Assembly: GCF_051045985.1 (NCBI RefSeq)
Contig: NZ_CP157350.1
Coordinates: 744,001-808,000 of the forward strand
From: Scardovia wiggsiae
GTDB taxonomy: Bacteria > Actinomycetota > Actinomycetes > Actinomycetales > Bifidobacteriaceae
DNA: 64,000 nt
Reading direction: 5' to 3'
Below are positions 50,555 to 59,687 of this stretch, in pieces (positions within the stretch are counted from its first letter, which is position 1; the number at the start of each line of letters is the position of its first letter). The notes under the pieces are model-generated. The model worked only from the letters and a program-made list of their open reading frames with translations. It searched no databases and was not told where the DNA came from. A program made the translations under genes and the position numbers.

Positions 50555-52912
50555 TTAATCAGTTACAGCTCCCTGATGGAAGGTACGTGAGATAACATCC
50601 AGCTGCTGTTCCTTCGTCAGCTTGACAAAGTTCACAGCATATCCGGATACACGCACTGTCAGGTGCGGATACTTCTCCGGGTTCTCGACAGCATCCTCAA
50701 GCTGTTCCTTGCGCAGGACGTTGATATTCGCATGGTACAGCCCATGCCCGTTGCCGGAATCCAGGATACCTACAAGGTTGGTGATGCGGTCATCCTCATC
50801 GCGGCCAAGGCCGTCAGGGGTGATCGTATTCGTCAGCGAAATGCCGTCAAGGGCATCATCATAATCAAGCTTGCCGACTGAGTACATGGAAGGAAGCATG
50901 CCGTGCGAATCCATGCCGTTCTCCGGGTTTGCGCCCGGGGCAAACGGAGTGCCCTTCTTATGCCCTGACGGGAAGGATCCCGTATTCTTACCATACTCAA
51001 CATTGGAAGTGATAGTAAGGATAGACTGGGTCGGCACTGCGTCACGGTACACAGGAAGGCGGCGGACCTGGCCCATAACAGTGGATACTACCCACTTGGC
51101 AAGGTCGTCGGCGCGGTCATCGTCATTGCCGTAGACCGGGAACTCGCCGTCAGTCCTGAAGTTGACGATCAGGTCATCGTCCGCACCCTCAACATACTCA
51201 GGGGTACCCTTCGCATCCTTGTTGTAGATGGGATAGACCTTGGCGTACTTGACAGCGGACAGGGAGTCGGCAGCGATCGACAGGCCAGACATACCGCAGC
51301 CAAGGGTACGGTATACCTCTTTGTCGTGGAGCGCCATTTCAATAGCCTCGTAAGCATACTTATCATGCATGTAATGGATGATGTTCAGAGCCTCAACATA
51401 AGTCTCCGACAGCCATTCAAGAGCCTTCTCATAGTTGGCTACAACAGACTCGAAGCTGAGGGACCCATCTTCATTGAACTGCAGCGGAGACAGGACGCCT
51501 TCATCAATAACACGCAGGCCTGTCATCTCATCACGCCCGTCATTAAGGGCATAAAGGAATGCTTTAGCCGTGTTCACACGCGCAGCAAAGAACTGCATCT
51601 GCTTACCCACGCGCATCGGGGAAACACAGCAGGCAATAGCTGCGTCATCGCCCCAGTGGCTGCGGATATCCTTATCGGACTCATACTGGATAGCAGAAGT
51701 ATCAATAGAGATCTTGGCGCAGAACCGCTTATACCCTTCGGGAAGCTTAGGATCCCAGAAAATGGTGATATTCGGCTCAGGCCCGGGCCCAAGATGGTCG
51801 AGAGTCAGGGTATTAAGCAAACGGAAAGAGGTTTTGGTAACCAAGGTACGCCCGTCATCGGCAAAGCCCGCATCTGACCATGTTGCCCAGTACGGATCCC
51901 CGGAGAAGATGTTGTCGTAATCCTTAGTGCGCAGGAAGCGGACAATACGGAGCTTCATAACGATATTGTCGATGATCTCCTGTCCATCCTGCTCATTGAT
52001 AACGCCATTTTTCAGGTCGCGCTCGAAATAGCAGTCGAAGAAAGCGCTCAGACGGCCAATAGACATTGCCGCACCGTCCTGGCTCTTTACAGAGGCCAGA
52101 TAACCCATATATGTCCACTGCACAGCTTCCCTGGCAGTACGTGCCGGGCGGCTCAGGTCAAGCCCGTACTCATTCCCCAAGACGACAAGCTTTTTCAGGG
52201 CTTTGATCTGCTCGTCATGCTCTTCGCGGAAACGGATCCAGTGTTCGATCTCCGGCTCTGTGAAATCATTGCGGTACGGTATGGAATCCTTATCGCGCTT
52301 TTTGAAAGCGATCAGGGTATTGACACCATACAGCGCCACACGGCGGTAATCGCCAATAATGCGGCCACGCCCATAGGCATCCGGAAGGCCGGTAAGGATC
52401 TTGTTGTGGCGCGCACGCTTGATACGTGCAGTATATACGCCAAAAACACCGTCATTGTGGGTTTTACGGTACCGGGTAAAGATCTTCTTGATCTCAGGAT
52501 CAGGCTCCTTGCCTGCTTCAATAATAGCCTGTTCTACCATACGCCAGCCGCCATTAGGCATCATAGCGCGTTTGCAGGGGACATCTGTCTGAAGGCCAAC
52601 AATAACATCATCCTGATCATCAATGTATCCGGCAGGGAAAGCATCAATATCCGCCGGCGTGTGTGTATCTACATCGTACACACGCTGCCTGCGCTCTACT
52701 GCCAGGTATTCGTCATCAAGCTTCTTCCACAGATGGCGGGTCTTTTCCGTGGCAGGTTCCAGGAATGACTCATCACCCTCATATGGCGTGTAATTCTTCT
52801 GAATAAAGTCACGCACATCAATATCATTCTGCCAGTTTCCTCCAACGAAGCCGTTCCACGCTTCAGCGCGGAGATCCTCTTCAGAAGCAACTGCTTTTTC
52901 TGTTGCTGTCAT
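50555..52912 (-). CDS. pflB: Formate C-acetyltransferase (pyruvate formate-lyase)
   Basis: It splits pyruvate with CoA to acetyl-CoA and formate, the redox-sparing branch of bifidobacterial fermentation. The 785-residue enzyme has the adjacent catalytic cysteines in ACCVSPMRVG and the glycyl-radical site in RVSGYAVNF near the C-terminus. The ATG at 52912 with AAGGAG 6-7 bases upstream is preferred to the GTG two codons earlier. pflA follows. The oxygen-labile glycyl radical implies anaerobic life. Confidence 0.97.
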   Translation of the reverse strand: MTATEKAVASEEDLRAEAWNGFVGGNWQNDIDVRDFIQKNYTPYEGDESFLEPATEKTRHLWKKLDDEYLAVERRQRVYDVDTHTPADIDAFPAGYIDDQDDVIVGLQTDVPCKRAMMPNGGWRMVEQAIIEAGKEPDPEIKKIFTRYRKTHNDGVFGVYTARIKRARHNKILTGLPDAYGRGRIIGDYRRVALYGVNTLIAFKKRDKDSIPYRNDFTEPEIEHWIRFREEHDEQIKALKKLVVLGNEYGLDLSRPARTAREAVQWTYMGYLASVKSQDGAAMSIGRLSAFFDCYFERDLKNGVINEQDGQEIIDNIVMKLRIVRFLRTKDYDNIFSGDPYWATWSDAGFADDGRTLVTKTSFRLLNTLTLDHLGPGPEPNITIFWDPKLPEGYKRFCAKISIDTSAIQYESDKDIRSHWGDDAAIACCVSPMRVGKQMQFFAARVNTAKAFLYALNDGRDEMTGLRVIDEGVLSPLQFNEDGSLSFESVVANYEKALEWLSETYVEALNIIHYMHDKYAYEAIEMALHDKEVYRTLGCGMSGLSIAADSLSAVKYAKVYPIYNKDAKGTPEYVEGADDDLIVNFRTDGEFPVYGNDDDRADDLAKWVVSTVMGQVRRLPVYRDAVPTQSILTITSNVEYGKNTGSFPSGHKKGTPFAPGANPENGMDSHGMLPSMYSVGKLDYDDALDGISLTNTITPDGLGRDEDDRITNLVGILDSGNGHGLYHANINVLRKEQLEDAVENPEKYPHLTVRVSGYAVNFVKLTKEQQLDVISRTFHQGAVTD

Positions 52913-53026
52913 ACGCACTCCTTAATGTGTGTCGTTTTACGATGCAGCTATGCACCGGATACTCCTATTGTACCCGGTAGGCAGTTCCAAAAAACCGCCA
53001 GTATTAAGCCCAGAAATGAAAGAATG

Positions 53027-53042
53027 CGTGACGTTGCTCACA
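53027..53042. promoter_or_regulatory. CRP/Rex-like palindrome between pflB and the glycosyltransferase gene
   Basis: CGTGA-CGTTGC-TCACA matches the CRP/FNR-type TGTGA-N6-TCACA pattern with one mismatch and shares the GTGA-N6-TCAC core of Rex sites. On the minus strand a TACAAT -10-like box at 52972-52967 would place the palindrome about 75 bases upstream of a pflB start site. No good -35 is seen there, which suits activation. Confidence 0.45.
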
Positions 53043-53070
53043 TCAGCTGTAGCCCGCAGTATCGCGTCAC

Positions 53071-53115
53071 GATAGTATAGTACAGTAAGATTATTGTATA
53101 TACTGTAAAACTATC
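53071..53115 (+). promoter_or_regulatory. Extended inverted repeat overlapping a -10 box, upstream of the glycosyltransferase
   Basis: GATAGT (53071) and TACAGTA (53081-53087) are mirrored by TACTGTA (53101-53107) and ACTATC (53110-53115). A -10-like TATACT lies at 53099-53104, so a bound protein would block or shape transcription starting near 53111. The ATG is at 53130. Confidence 0.45.
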
Positions 53116-53129
53116 CTGGATAGGTCCTT

Positions 53130-54380
53130 ATGAAGATATGTTTCCTGACAGCTGGCACCAGAGGTGATGTCCAGCCATTCCTGGCACTGGCAAAAGAATT
53201 GGACCGCCGCGGGCACCATAGCGTTATTGCCGCCGGCAGCAGCTTCAGGGAAGCCATCGAAAAAGAAGGCGTCAGCTTTTATCCGGCTTCCCTCGATCTG
53301 ATGCAAATTATCCGGACCCCTGAAGGAAAGGCGGTTTCGCAGGAACCCATCCGCCATATGAAGACTACACTGAAACTTGTCAGGGAAGTTATCAACCCCG
53401 GTTACCGTGCAACGATGGACGATTACTATACTGCTGCCCAGGGAGCCGATCTCATTGTCTACCACCCTAAAGCCCTGGGTGCTGTTGATGTGGCTGTTAA
53501 ACTCGGCATACCCTGTGTCAGCATGCCTCCTGCCCCGGTTCTTTACCCGATAAGCAGCTTCCCCTGCCCTGCGGTCTCGTCTTATCATAATTTTGGACCG
53601 TTCCTTAACCGCAAAACCTATTTGGTGAACCGCAGAAGCGAATCAGCGCAGATATCCCTGATCAACCAGTTCCGGCATGATACCCTGGGCCTTCCTGCGC
53701 GTAAAACCGGAGCGTATACATATTATCGGGAAGGCCAGGAAATACCGATTATCTACCCGATAAGCCCAAGCCTCTTCTCAGATGTTACCGATTGGGAAGG
53801 CCATGTCCGGCTGCCGGGGTTCTTCTTCCTCAACACACAGGATGCACTGGACAAAAAACTTGAACAGTTCATATACTCCGGGCCCGAACCTGTAGCCGTT
53901 ACTTTCAGCAGTATCGTATTAAAAAATCCGCACCGTTTCATGGATATGCTGGAAAGCGCTGCGCAGGCAACAGGGCAGCGTATCGTCCTCCTGACAGGCA
54001 ACAGCTCTATTGACTTCAGCGGCAATGACCTGATTTTTGCGGCAGAGCAGGCGCCGCATGACCTTCTGTTCAACAGATGCTGTGCAGTTTTCCACCATGG
54101 CGGGGCAGGGACATCAGCAGCGGCATTAAGGGCAGGTATACCGCAGCTGATAATGCCGTGTTCAGGCGATCAGCCTTTCTGGGCACAGTACCTGTACCGT
54201 AAAGGGTATGCATTAAAACCGATCTCCGAGCAGGCGCTTACAGCGGAGAAATTAAAACAGCACTTTCATATGCTTAAAGAAGCTGGTATCCGCGGGCAAT
54301 CGGAAAAGATAGGGGCTGTACTCAAACAGGAACATGGAACGGAAAACGCTGCAGACTGGATCATTACCAATTACGGCTGA
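53130..54380 (+). CDS. GT1-family glycosyltransferase (UGT/MGT-like)
   Basis: A 416-residue GT-B fold enzyme. The N-terminus MKICFLTAGTRGDVQPFLAL is typical of sterol and macrolide glucosyltransferases. The C-terminal donor-binding region has FHHGGAGTSAAALRAGIPQ and PCSGDQPFWAQ. The acceptor could be a lipid or small molecule; nothing nearby identifies it. It starts downstream of a conspicuous inverted repeat and stands alone. Confidence 0.88.
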   Translation: MKICFLTAGTRGDVQPFLALAKELDRRGHHSVIAAGSSFREAIEKEGVSFYPASLDLMQIIRTPEGKAVSQEPIRHMKTTLKLVREVINPGYRATMDDYYTAAQGADLIVYHPKALGAVDVAVKLGIPCVSMPPAPVLYPISSFPCPAVSSYHNFGPFLNRKTYLVNRRSESAQISLINQFRHDTLGLPARKTGAYTYYREGQEIPIIYPISPSLFSDVTDWEGHVRLPGFFFLNTQDALDKKLEQFIYSGPEPVAVTFSSIVLKNPHRFMDMLESAAQATGQRIVLLTGNSSIDFSGNDLIFAAEQAPHDLLFNRCCAVFHHGGAGTSAAALRAGIPQLIMPCSGDQPFWAQYLYRKGYALKPISEQALTAEKLKQHFHMLKEAGIRGQSEKIGAVLKQEHGTENAADWIITNYG

Positions 54381-54409
54381 TGCTGTGCTGCGTGGAACTG
54401 TCCGTACGG

Positions 54410-54835
54410 TCAGATCCATGAAGGATTATCGCTGCCGGAGTTCCGGGCAGGGTCATGGTCTGTGCTGCTACCTCCAGTTCGTGAGGCCTCTTTAGGGCTG
54501 TCAGTATCTTGGGAGTCATCCCCTGCCCATTCCTTATCTTCAGCTTCCCATATATCGTTGCGCGCACGGGCTATCTTCAAAGCACGTTCTGCATCCTCGC
54601 GCGTATCATACGGACCCATGCGATGGGTAAATGAGGACAGTTTGCCGTGTTCTACGTCACCGGTACGGGTATTGTAATACCACTTCTTCCCGTCGGACAG
54701 ATCAGGCAATTCATCATTGCTGACCGGCGGCAGTTCTTTCCTTAGCGCCTCAATATCAATGCGGACCTTTTCCCCAGGATTTTCGCTGTTGCCGCTGCCT
54801 TTCACAGTGCCAGCTGTATCTTTGTCCATAACCAT
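54410..54835 (-). CDS. SPOR-like small cytoplasmic protein
   Basis: A 141-residue polar protein without membrane segments. Its middle has WYYNTRTGDVEHG and GPYDTREDAERALKIARARND, the pattern of short SPOR-like actinobacterial proteins, flanked by low-complexity acidic ends. Function unknown. AAAGGA precedes two possible ATGs two codons apart (54835 and 54829). It is convergent with the glycosyltransferase gene. Confidence 0.7.
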   Translation of the reverse strand: MVMDKDTAGTVKGSGNSENPGEKVRIDIEALRKELPPVSNDELPDLSDGKKWYYNTRTGDVEHGKLSSFTHRMGPYDTREDAERALKIARARNDIWEAEDKEWAGDDSQDTDSPKEASRTGGSSTDHDPARNSGSDNPSWI

Positions 54836-54940
54836 GGTTCCTTTCCGACAGGGCTGTATATTGGCTATAACAGGTTTACAGAGGTTTTTCAGGTATATAT
54901 AATATAAATCTGTGTATAGCTTATATCAAAAGGGATGCTT

Positions 54941-55549
54941 ATGGCAATTTTCAGCGCTTCCATTTCCATTCTCTGCATAGTTTTCTACCTGGGGATAATG
55001 GCCTATCTTCACATAGCCAATAAGCACATTTACAGTCCGATACATCATGCAGTCAGTGATTACGGCGTAGGGCAGAGCAGGAAATATTTCCTTCTTGCCG
55101 GATATTCGGGCATTATACGGAATATCTTTATAGCGATCGCCCTTGTCGCATGGAAGTACGTATTTACTTTCAAAAGTATCGCAATTATTATGCTCATTTT
55201 TACGCTGGTCGGTTTCATAGGGGTAGCTGTGTTCCCTACTGATATTGAAGGGGCGCCAAAAACTGCACAAGGGAGGCTGCATCTTCTGTTTGCAGTACTC
55301 CAGTTCACTGCATTAGCTATCCTCATACTCAATATGACGGATTATCTTAAGCCGGTAAGTATGGGATTTTTTGTTGTCCTTAAGGCGATCGAATATTTCG
55401 TCAGGATAGGGCTGAGTACCCTTATTTTGGGAATGGTCCTGCCGGTTATGAAAAAATATTTCGGCCTTTTTGAACGCATTTTCCTATACTCCGGGAACAT
55501 ATATTTCCTGGTTTTCTGCATTCTGATCATCTCAACACAGCTGCGATAG
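54941..55549 (+). CDS. DUF998 family membrane protein
   Basis: A 202-residue protein with six hydrophobic segments. VSDYGVG and FPTDIEG followed by RLHLLFA match the DUF998 family of unknown function. The ATG at 54941 with AAAGGG 7 bases upstream is preferred to the ATG six bases earlier. Codon use is somewhat AT-richer than the neighbours. It is convergent with nadE. Confidence 0.75.
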   Translation: MAIFSASISILCIVFYLGIMAYLHIANKHIYSPIHHAVSDYGVGQSRKYFLLAGYSGIIRNIFIAIALVAWKYVFTFKSIAIIMLIFTLVGFIGVAVFPTDIEGAPKTAQGRLHLLFAVLQFTALAILILNMTDYLKPVSMGFFVVLKAIEYFVRIGLSTLILGMVLPVMKKYFGLFERIFLYSGNIYFLVFCILIISTQLR

Positions 55550-55585
55550 GTGCTTTTACGCCTTCTGGTCTGCCGCAGCCCGGCA

Positions 55586-57265
55586 TCACCCCTGCGGCCG
55601 GTCCTCCCGAAATGCGCTGGTCACAGGGAGGCGGCGGTCACGGCCAAAAGCTAGGGCTGTGACTTTAGGTCCCAGCGGATACTGGCGCCGTTTCCACTCT
55701 GCCTGGTCTACAAGGCGCATGACTGTATTGACTGTTTGCGCATCAAAACCGTCATTAAGGAGGTCTTCGCGCCCATGGACCTTTTCAATATATGCTTCTA
55801 AAACTTTATCAAGCAGCGCATACTCTGGCAGCGAATCAGAATCCTTCTGCCCCGGCCTCAATTCAGCACTCGGGGCTTTCGTGATGGAATTCTCCGGGAT
55901 GGGAGGTACTTCTCCCCTGCGGCGTGCCGCATTATTACGCCACCGGGCAAGCTTCCATACTTTGGTTTTCAATATATCTTTGATAGGCGCATAACCGCCG
56001 ACAGCATCGCCATAGATCGTAGAATATCCGCAGGCAAGCTCAGATTTATTCCCTGTAGCAAGGGCAAGGAGGCCTTTTGAATTGGAATAGGCCATCACCA
56101 GTACACCGCGTATACGTGCCTGGAGGTTTTCGGCAGCTACGCCGTCAACGCCTGTCTGTCCCTCAAAAACTTTGAATAAAGGCTCAATAGGCTGTATCTC
56201 ATAATGTGCATGGATACGTGAGGCCAGATCAGCGGCGTCATCTTTAGACCCATCAGATGAATACATGCTGGGCATGGAAAGCCCCCATACATTTTCCCCG
56301 CCGCAGGCATCAGCTGCCATGGCCGCAACAAGAGCTGAATCTATACCGCCGGACAGCCCCAGGACCACACCGGTGAAGCGGTTCTTTTCCATATAATCGC
56401 GCAATCCGGTAACGCATGCCGTATAGACTTCTTCATCAGAGTCCATCACGGGTGCTGTCTGCACCCCGTTATCAGCACCGGATCCGGGGCCGGAAACACT
56501 TTCAGGCACAGTATACGTCCAGAGAACCAGATCTTCAGCAAACTGTCTGGACCGTTCAATGACTGATCCGTCCCTGCTGACAATAAAGCTGGCCCCGTCA
56601 AAGACAAGGTCGTCCTGCCCCCCTACCTGGTTAAGGTAGATAACGGGGGCATTGACCTGCCGGGCACGCCGCCTGCACAGGTCAACACGGGTATGGAATT
56701 TGCCTTCCTCATAAGGCGAACCGTTGATAGTTGCCAGGATATCAATACCTTTGTGCGCCAGTTTTTCAACAGTCCCCCCGTCCTGCCATATATCCTCGCA
56801 GATAGCGAAACCTATCCGCCTGCCTTTTACTGTGAGGATAAGGTCGTCCTGCCCAGGTGCAAAAATCCTGAATTCATCGAATACGCCGTAATTAGGCAAA
56901 AAATGCTTATCATACTGGGCTTCGGCTGTACCGCTATGGATAACCAGCAGCCTGTTGCGCGGCTTCCCGCTGCTGTCTGTACCTACTGTGCCCAGGACGA
57001 CGTATAGCTGCCCCAATCCTTCTTCTTTAAGGGACCGGGCTATATTCCCGACTGCTGCATCTGCCGCTTTGCGGAAGGTATTGCGAAAGGCAAGGTCCTC
57101 AATAGGATACCCCGTTACGGCCATCTCAGGAAAAAGGACAATATCCGCGTTTTTCTCCGCAGCGGTACGCGAGTAACCCAGGATCTTAGCGGCATTCCCG
57201 TCAAGGTCGCCAACACACGTATTGATCTGGGCCAAAGCAAAAGTAAGCTCTCCACTTGTTTCCAT
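55586..57265 (-). CDS. nadE: Glutamine-dependent NAD+ synthetase
   Basis: It amidates nicotinate adenine dinucleotide to NAD+. The 559-residue two-domain enzyme has an N-terminal nitrilase-type glutaminase, with the Glu in LFPEMAVTGYP and the Cys in AICEDIW. The C-terminal ATP-pyrophosphatase domain has LGLSGGIDSALVA. No strong ribosome site precedes the ATG. Confidence 0.95.
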   Translation of the reverse strand: METSGELTFALAQINTCVGDLDGNAAKILGYSRTAAEKNADIVLFPEMAVTGYPIEDLAFRNTFRKAADAAVGNIARSLKEEGLGQLYVVLGTVGTDSSGKPRNRLLVIHSGTAEAQYDKHFLPNYGVFDEFRIFAPGQDDLILTVKGRRIGFAICEDIWQDGGTVEKLAHKGIDILATINGSPYEEGKFHTRVDLCRRRARQVNAPVIYLNQVGGQDDLVFDGASFIVSRDGSVIERSRQFAEDLVLWTYTVPESVSGPGSGADNGVQTAPVMDSDEEVYTACVTGLRDYMEKNRFTGVVLGLSGGIDSALVAAMAADACGGENVWGLSMPSMYSSDGSKDDAADLASRIHAHYEIQPIEPLFKVFEGQTGVDGVAAENLQARIRGVLVMAYSNSKGLLALATGNKSELACGYSTIYGDAVGGYAPIKDILKTKVWKLARWRNNAARRRGEVPPIPENSITKAPSAELRPGQKDSDSLPEYALLDKVLEAYIEKVHGREDLLNDGFDAQTVNTVMRLVDQAEWKRRQYPLGPKVTALAFGRDRRLPVTSAFREDRPQG

Positions 57266-57415
57266 ACCGTTATACTAATACCTGTGCAAGATTCCTCTAC
57301 CCGTTATGCGGCTGAGTACTCCGAACAGCCTTACTTTTATCAGTTTACATTCAGCTTTAACTATGATTCTTAAAAGTTAATTATTAAATCCATATCAGCT
57401 TCAATGAAGATTATT

Positions 57416-57443
57416 TTGAGAAAAGAACATTGTAATAGATACT
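57416..57443 (+). promoter_or_regulatory. Candidate promoter for the Gly/Ser-rich protein gene
   Basis: TTGAGA (57416-57421) and GATACT (57438-57443) are 16 bases apart in the AT-rich 235-base gap upstream of the gene at 57501. Consensus match only. Confidence 0.3.
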
Positions 57444-57500
57444 GCCAGGACATCTGGTACCCATAATTAAAGATACGGCACTCATGCTGAAAGGAAAACA

Positions 57501-58145
57501 ATGAGTACACCAGACTATAATGATGAAGCTTCTGCTAAGAAGGCTTCTGCAGATACGTATGCAGCAGAAACTGCCGCCCTTCCTAAGACTGATTATGCTA
57601 ATGACCCCGCAAATATGCAGTACGCTGCCCAACCGGAAAGCTTCGCATCGGGTGCAGTGCCGTCAGCAGCTGCAGTGCAGGGCACACAAAAGCGAAGCAA
57701 TAAGGTAGTGCTTCTGGCAGCAGGAGTGGCCCTGGCATGCGGCCTCGCAGGAGGCGCAGCCGGAGGGGCGATCTATACAGCAGCTGCGGGGGCAGCTTCA
57801 GCTTCAAGCAATGGGATGCCGGGCGGCGGGTCGGGAGGTTCCCGGGGCGGCATGGGGCAGGGGCCGGGAAGCACAGGATCTAACAGCGGCCCGGGTAGCA
57901 ACGGTCCACAGGGGAATACCCAGAACGGCACAGGTACACCGGGCAGTTCAAACTCAGGCTCACAGGGGAATTCAGCTCCCAATGGGGCACCGGGTTTGAA
58001 CTCAGGAAACAGTCAAAGCGGGTCAGCCCCGGCTGGCCCCGGCAGCAATGGAGGTGGTAATTCGTCGGCGAATCAGAATACGGCACCGGGGGTGTCCTCA
58101 GGGACTAATGGAGCTGATTCAGGATCGTCCGGCGATTCTCATTGA
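57501..58145 (+). CDS. Membrane-anchored Gly/Ser/Asn/Pro-rich surface protein
   Basis: A 214-residue protein. A polar cytoplasmic stretch (about 1-66) containing QKRSNKV leads to one membrane helix (about 68-95), followed by about 118 residues made almost only of Gly, Ser, Asn, Pro, Gln, Thr and Ala. There is no cell-wall anchor motif. The outer part is probably disordered and could be glycosylated or act as a flexible surface brush. AAAGGA precedes the ATG, and a strong terminator follows. No family recognised. Confidence 0.75.
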   Translation: MSTPDYNDEASAKKASADTYAAETAALPKTDYANDPANMQYAAQPESFASGAVPSAAAVQGTQKRSNKVVLLAAGVALACGLAGGAAGGAIYTAAAGAASASSNGMPGGGSGGSRGGMGQGPGSTGSNSGPGSNGPQGNTQNGTGTPGSSNSGSQGNSAPNGAPGLNSGNSQSGSAPAGPGSNGGGNSSANQNTAPGVSSGTNGADSGSSGDSH

Positions 58146-58188
58146 TTAGCAGAAAAATACTATTTATTGCCATCTGGATTATGATAGC

Positions 58189-58229
58189 GGGCTTGGGGCC
58201 ACAGCTCCAAGCCCATTTTATTATTTTTA
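58189..58229 (+). terminator. Rho-independent terminator
   Basis: GGGCTTGG (58189-58196) pairs with CCAAGCCC (58207-58214), followed by ATTTTATTATTTTTA. It ends the Gly/Ser-rich gene 44 bases past its stop. Confidence 0.88.
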
Positions 58230-58260
58230 CTGCCGTCCAGGATCCGGCTGTGGTACAGTA

Positions 58261-59685
58261 TCACTTATTGCTGTTGCTGCTGTTATCCTGCTCACCAGCA
58301 TGGCCGGGATCCTGCGGCCGGCCGCCGCCATGAAGTATCTCACGGATAGTATCAAGCCGCGGCTTCAATTCACGCTCATAACCGTTAGGCTTCGGGTGGT
58401 AGTATTCACGTCCGCGCAGTTCCTCCGGCATATATTCCTGCCGGGCAATATCATGCGGTGCATCATGGGCATAAATGTAGCCGTCATGGTTCCCCCACTC
58501 CTTCATCAAAGCAGTGGGGGCATTGCGCAGATGCAGCGGGACCTGCCCTATATCCCCCGCATCCACATCAGCCAGCGCTGCATCGATCGCCATATAGCTT
58601 GCGTTTGACTTAGGTGCAGTTGCTACTGCGATTACAGCCTGCGAGAGTATGATCCGCGCTTCCGGCATACCTATCATCGATACAGCCTGTGCAGCGGCAA
58701 CCGTAATACCCAGTACCTGCGGGGCTGCCATCCCTACCTCTTCTGACGCAGCTATCATAATGCGGCGTGCTATGAACCGGGGATCCTCCCCCGCACGGAT
58801 CATACGGGCCAGATAATGCAGGGAGGCATCCACATCGGATCCCCGCATGGATTTGATAAATGCACTGGCAACATCGTAATGGCCGTCACCATCACGGTCG
58901 TACCGGACCTGTGCGGTATCCATAACGCGGGAAATAGTATCAGAAGTGATAACGGCACGGCGTTTGCCTTTAGCCCTCTCCCTATCGCCGGTAACAGCAC
59001 CGGCAGCAGCCTCAAGGATAGTCAGGGACTTGCGAGCGTCCCCTCCGGCCATGCGCACTATATCATCAACGGCAGTATCGCTGATGCGGACCTCATTGTG
59101 GAGCCCTTTCCTGCTGCGGACAGCACGCTCAACGATTTCGCGTATATTGTCGTTGGACAGCCCCTCAAGCTTCACCACTACTGATCGTGAAAGGAGAGGC
59201 GGGATAACGGAAAAACTCGGGTTCTCCGTAGTAGCGCCTATAAAGGTCACATCCCTGTTCTCTACGCTTGGGAGCAGGGCATCCTGCTGGGATTTGGAGA
59301 AGCGGTGGACTTCATCAATGAACAGGACAGTTTCCCGTCCCTGCGATACCAGACGTTCATGGGCACGGGCAAGTACCTCGCGCACATCTTTAACACCGGA
59401 AGTAACTGCTGAAAGCTCTTCAAAAGCACGCCCCGACTGCTGCGCTGTGATATATGCCAGAGTAGTCTTCCCTACTCCCGGAGGGCCGAAAAGGATAATC
59501 GACGTAGGCGCTGTCCGCGAATGCGAAGGCTCAGCCGCAACACGGCGCAGCGGCGACCCCTGTGTGAGCGCATGCTCCTGCCCTATGACTTCATCTAGCG
59601 ATGCAGGGCGCATCCGTACAGCAAGCGGCCGTGTTGCCACACCATCCGGTACTTCAGCAGCATCAAAAAGGTTATCTCCAGCCAT
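58261..59685 (-). CDS. rarA: Replication-associated recombination protein RarA (MgsA/WRNIP1 family)
   Basis: An AAA+ ATPase acting at stalled replication forks. The 474-residue protein has Walker A GPPGVGKTT, Walker B FIDEVHRF, sensor GATTENPSF and a C-terminal MgsA-type tetramerisation domain with GMPEARIIL. Its start lies 2 bases after the carB stop, so the two may be co-transcribed. Confidence 0.95.
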   Translation of the reverse strand: MAGDNLFDAAEVPDGVATRPLAVRMRPASLDEVIGQEHALTQGSPLRRVAAEPSHSRTAPTSIILFGPPGVGKTTLAYITAQQSGRAFEELSAVTSGVKDVREVLARAHERLVSQGRETVLFIDEVHRFSKSQQDALLPSVENRDVTFIGATTENPSFSVIPPLLSRSVVVKLEGLSNDNIREIVERAVRSRKGLHNEVRISDTAVDDIVRMAGGDARKSLTILEAAAGAVTGDRERAKGKRRAVITSDTISRVMDTAQVRYDRDGDGHYDVASAFIKSMRGSDVDASLHYLARMIRAGEDPRFIARRIMIAASEEVGMAAPQVLGITVAAAQAVSMIGMPEARIILSQAVIAVATAPKSNASYMAIDAALADVDAGDIGQVPLHLRNAPTALMKEWGNHDGYIYAHDAPHDIARQEYMPEELRGREYYHPKPNGYERELKPRLDTIREILHGGGRPQDPGHAGEQDNSSNSNK

Positions 59686-59687
59686 TT

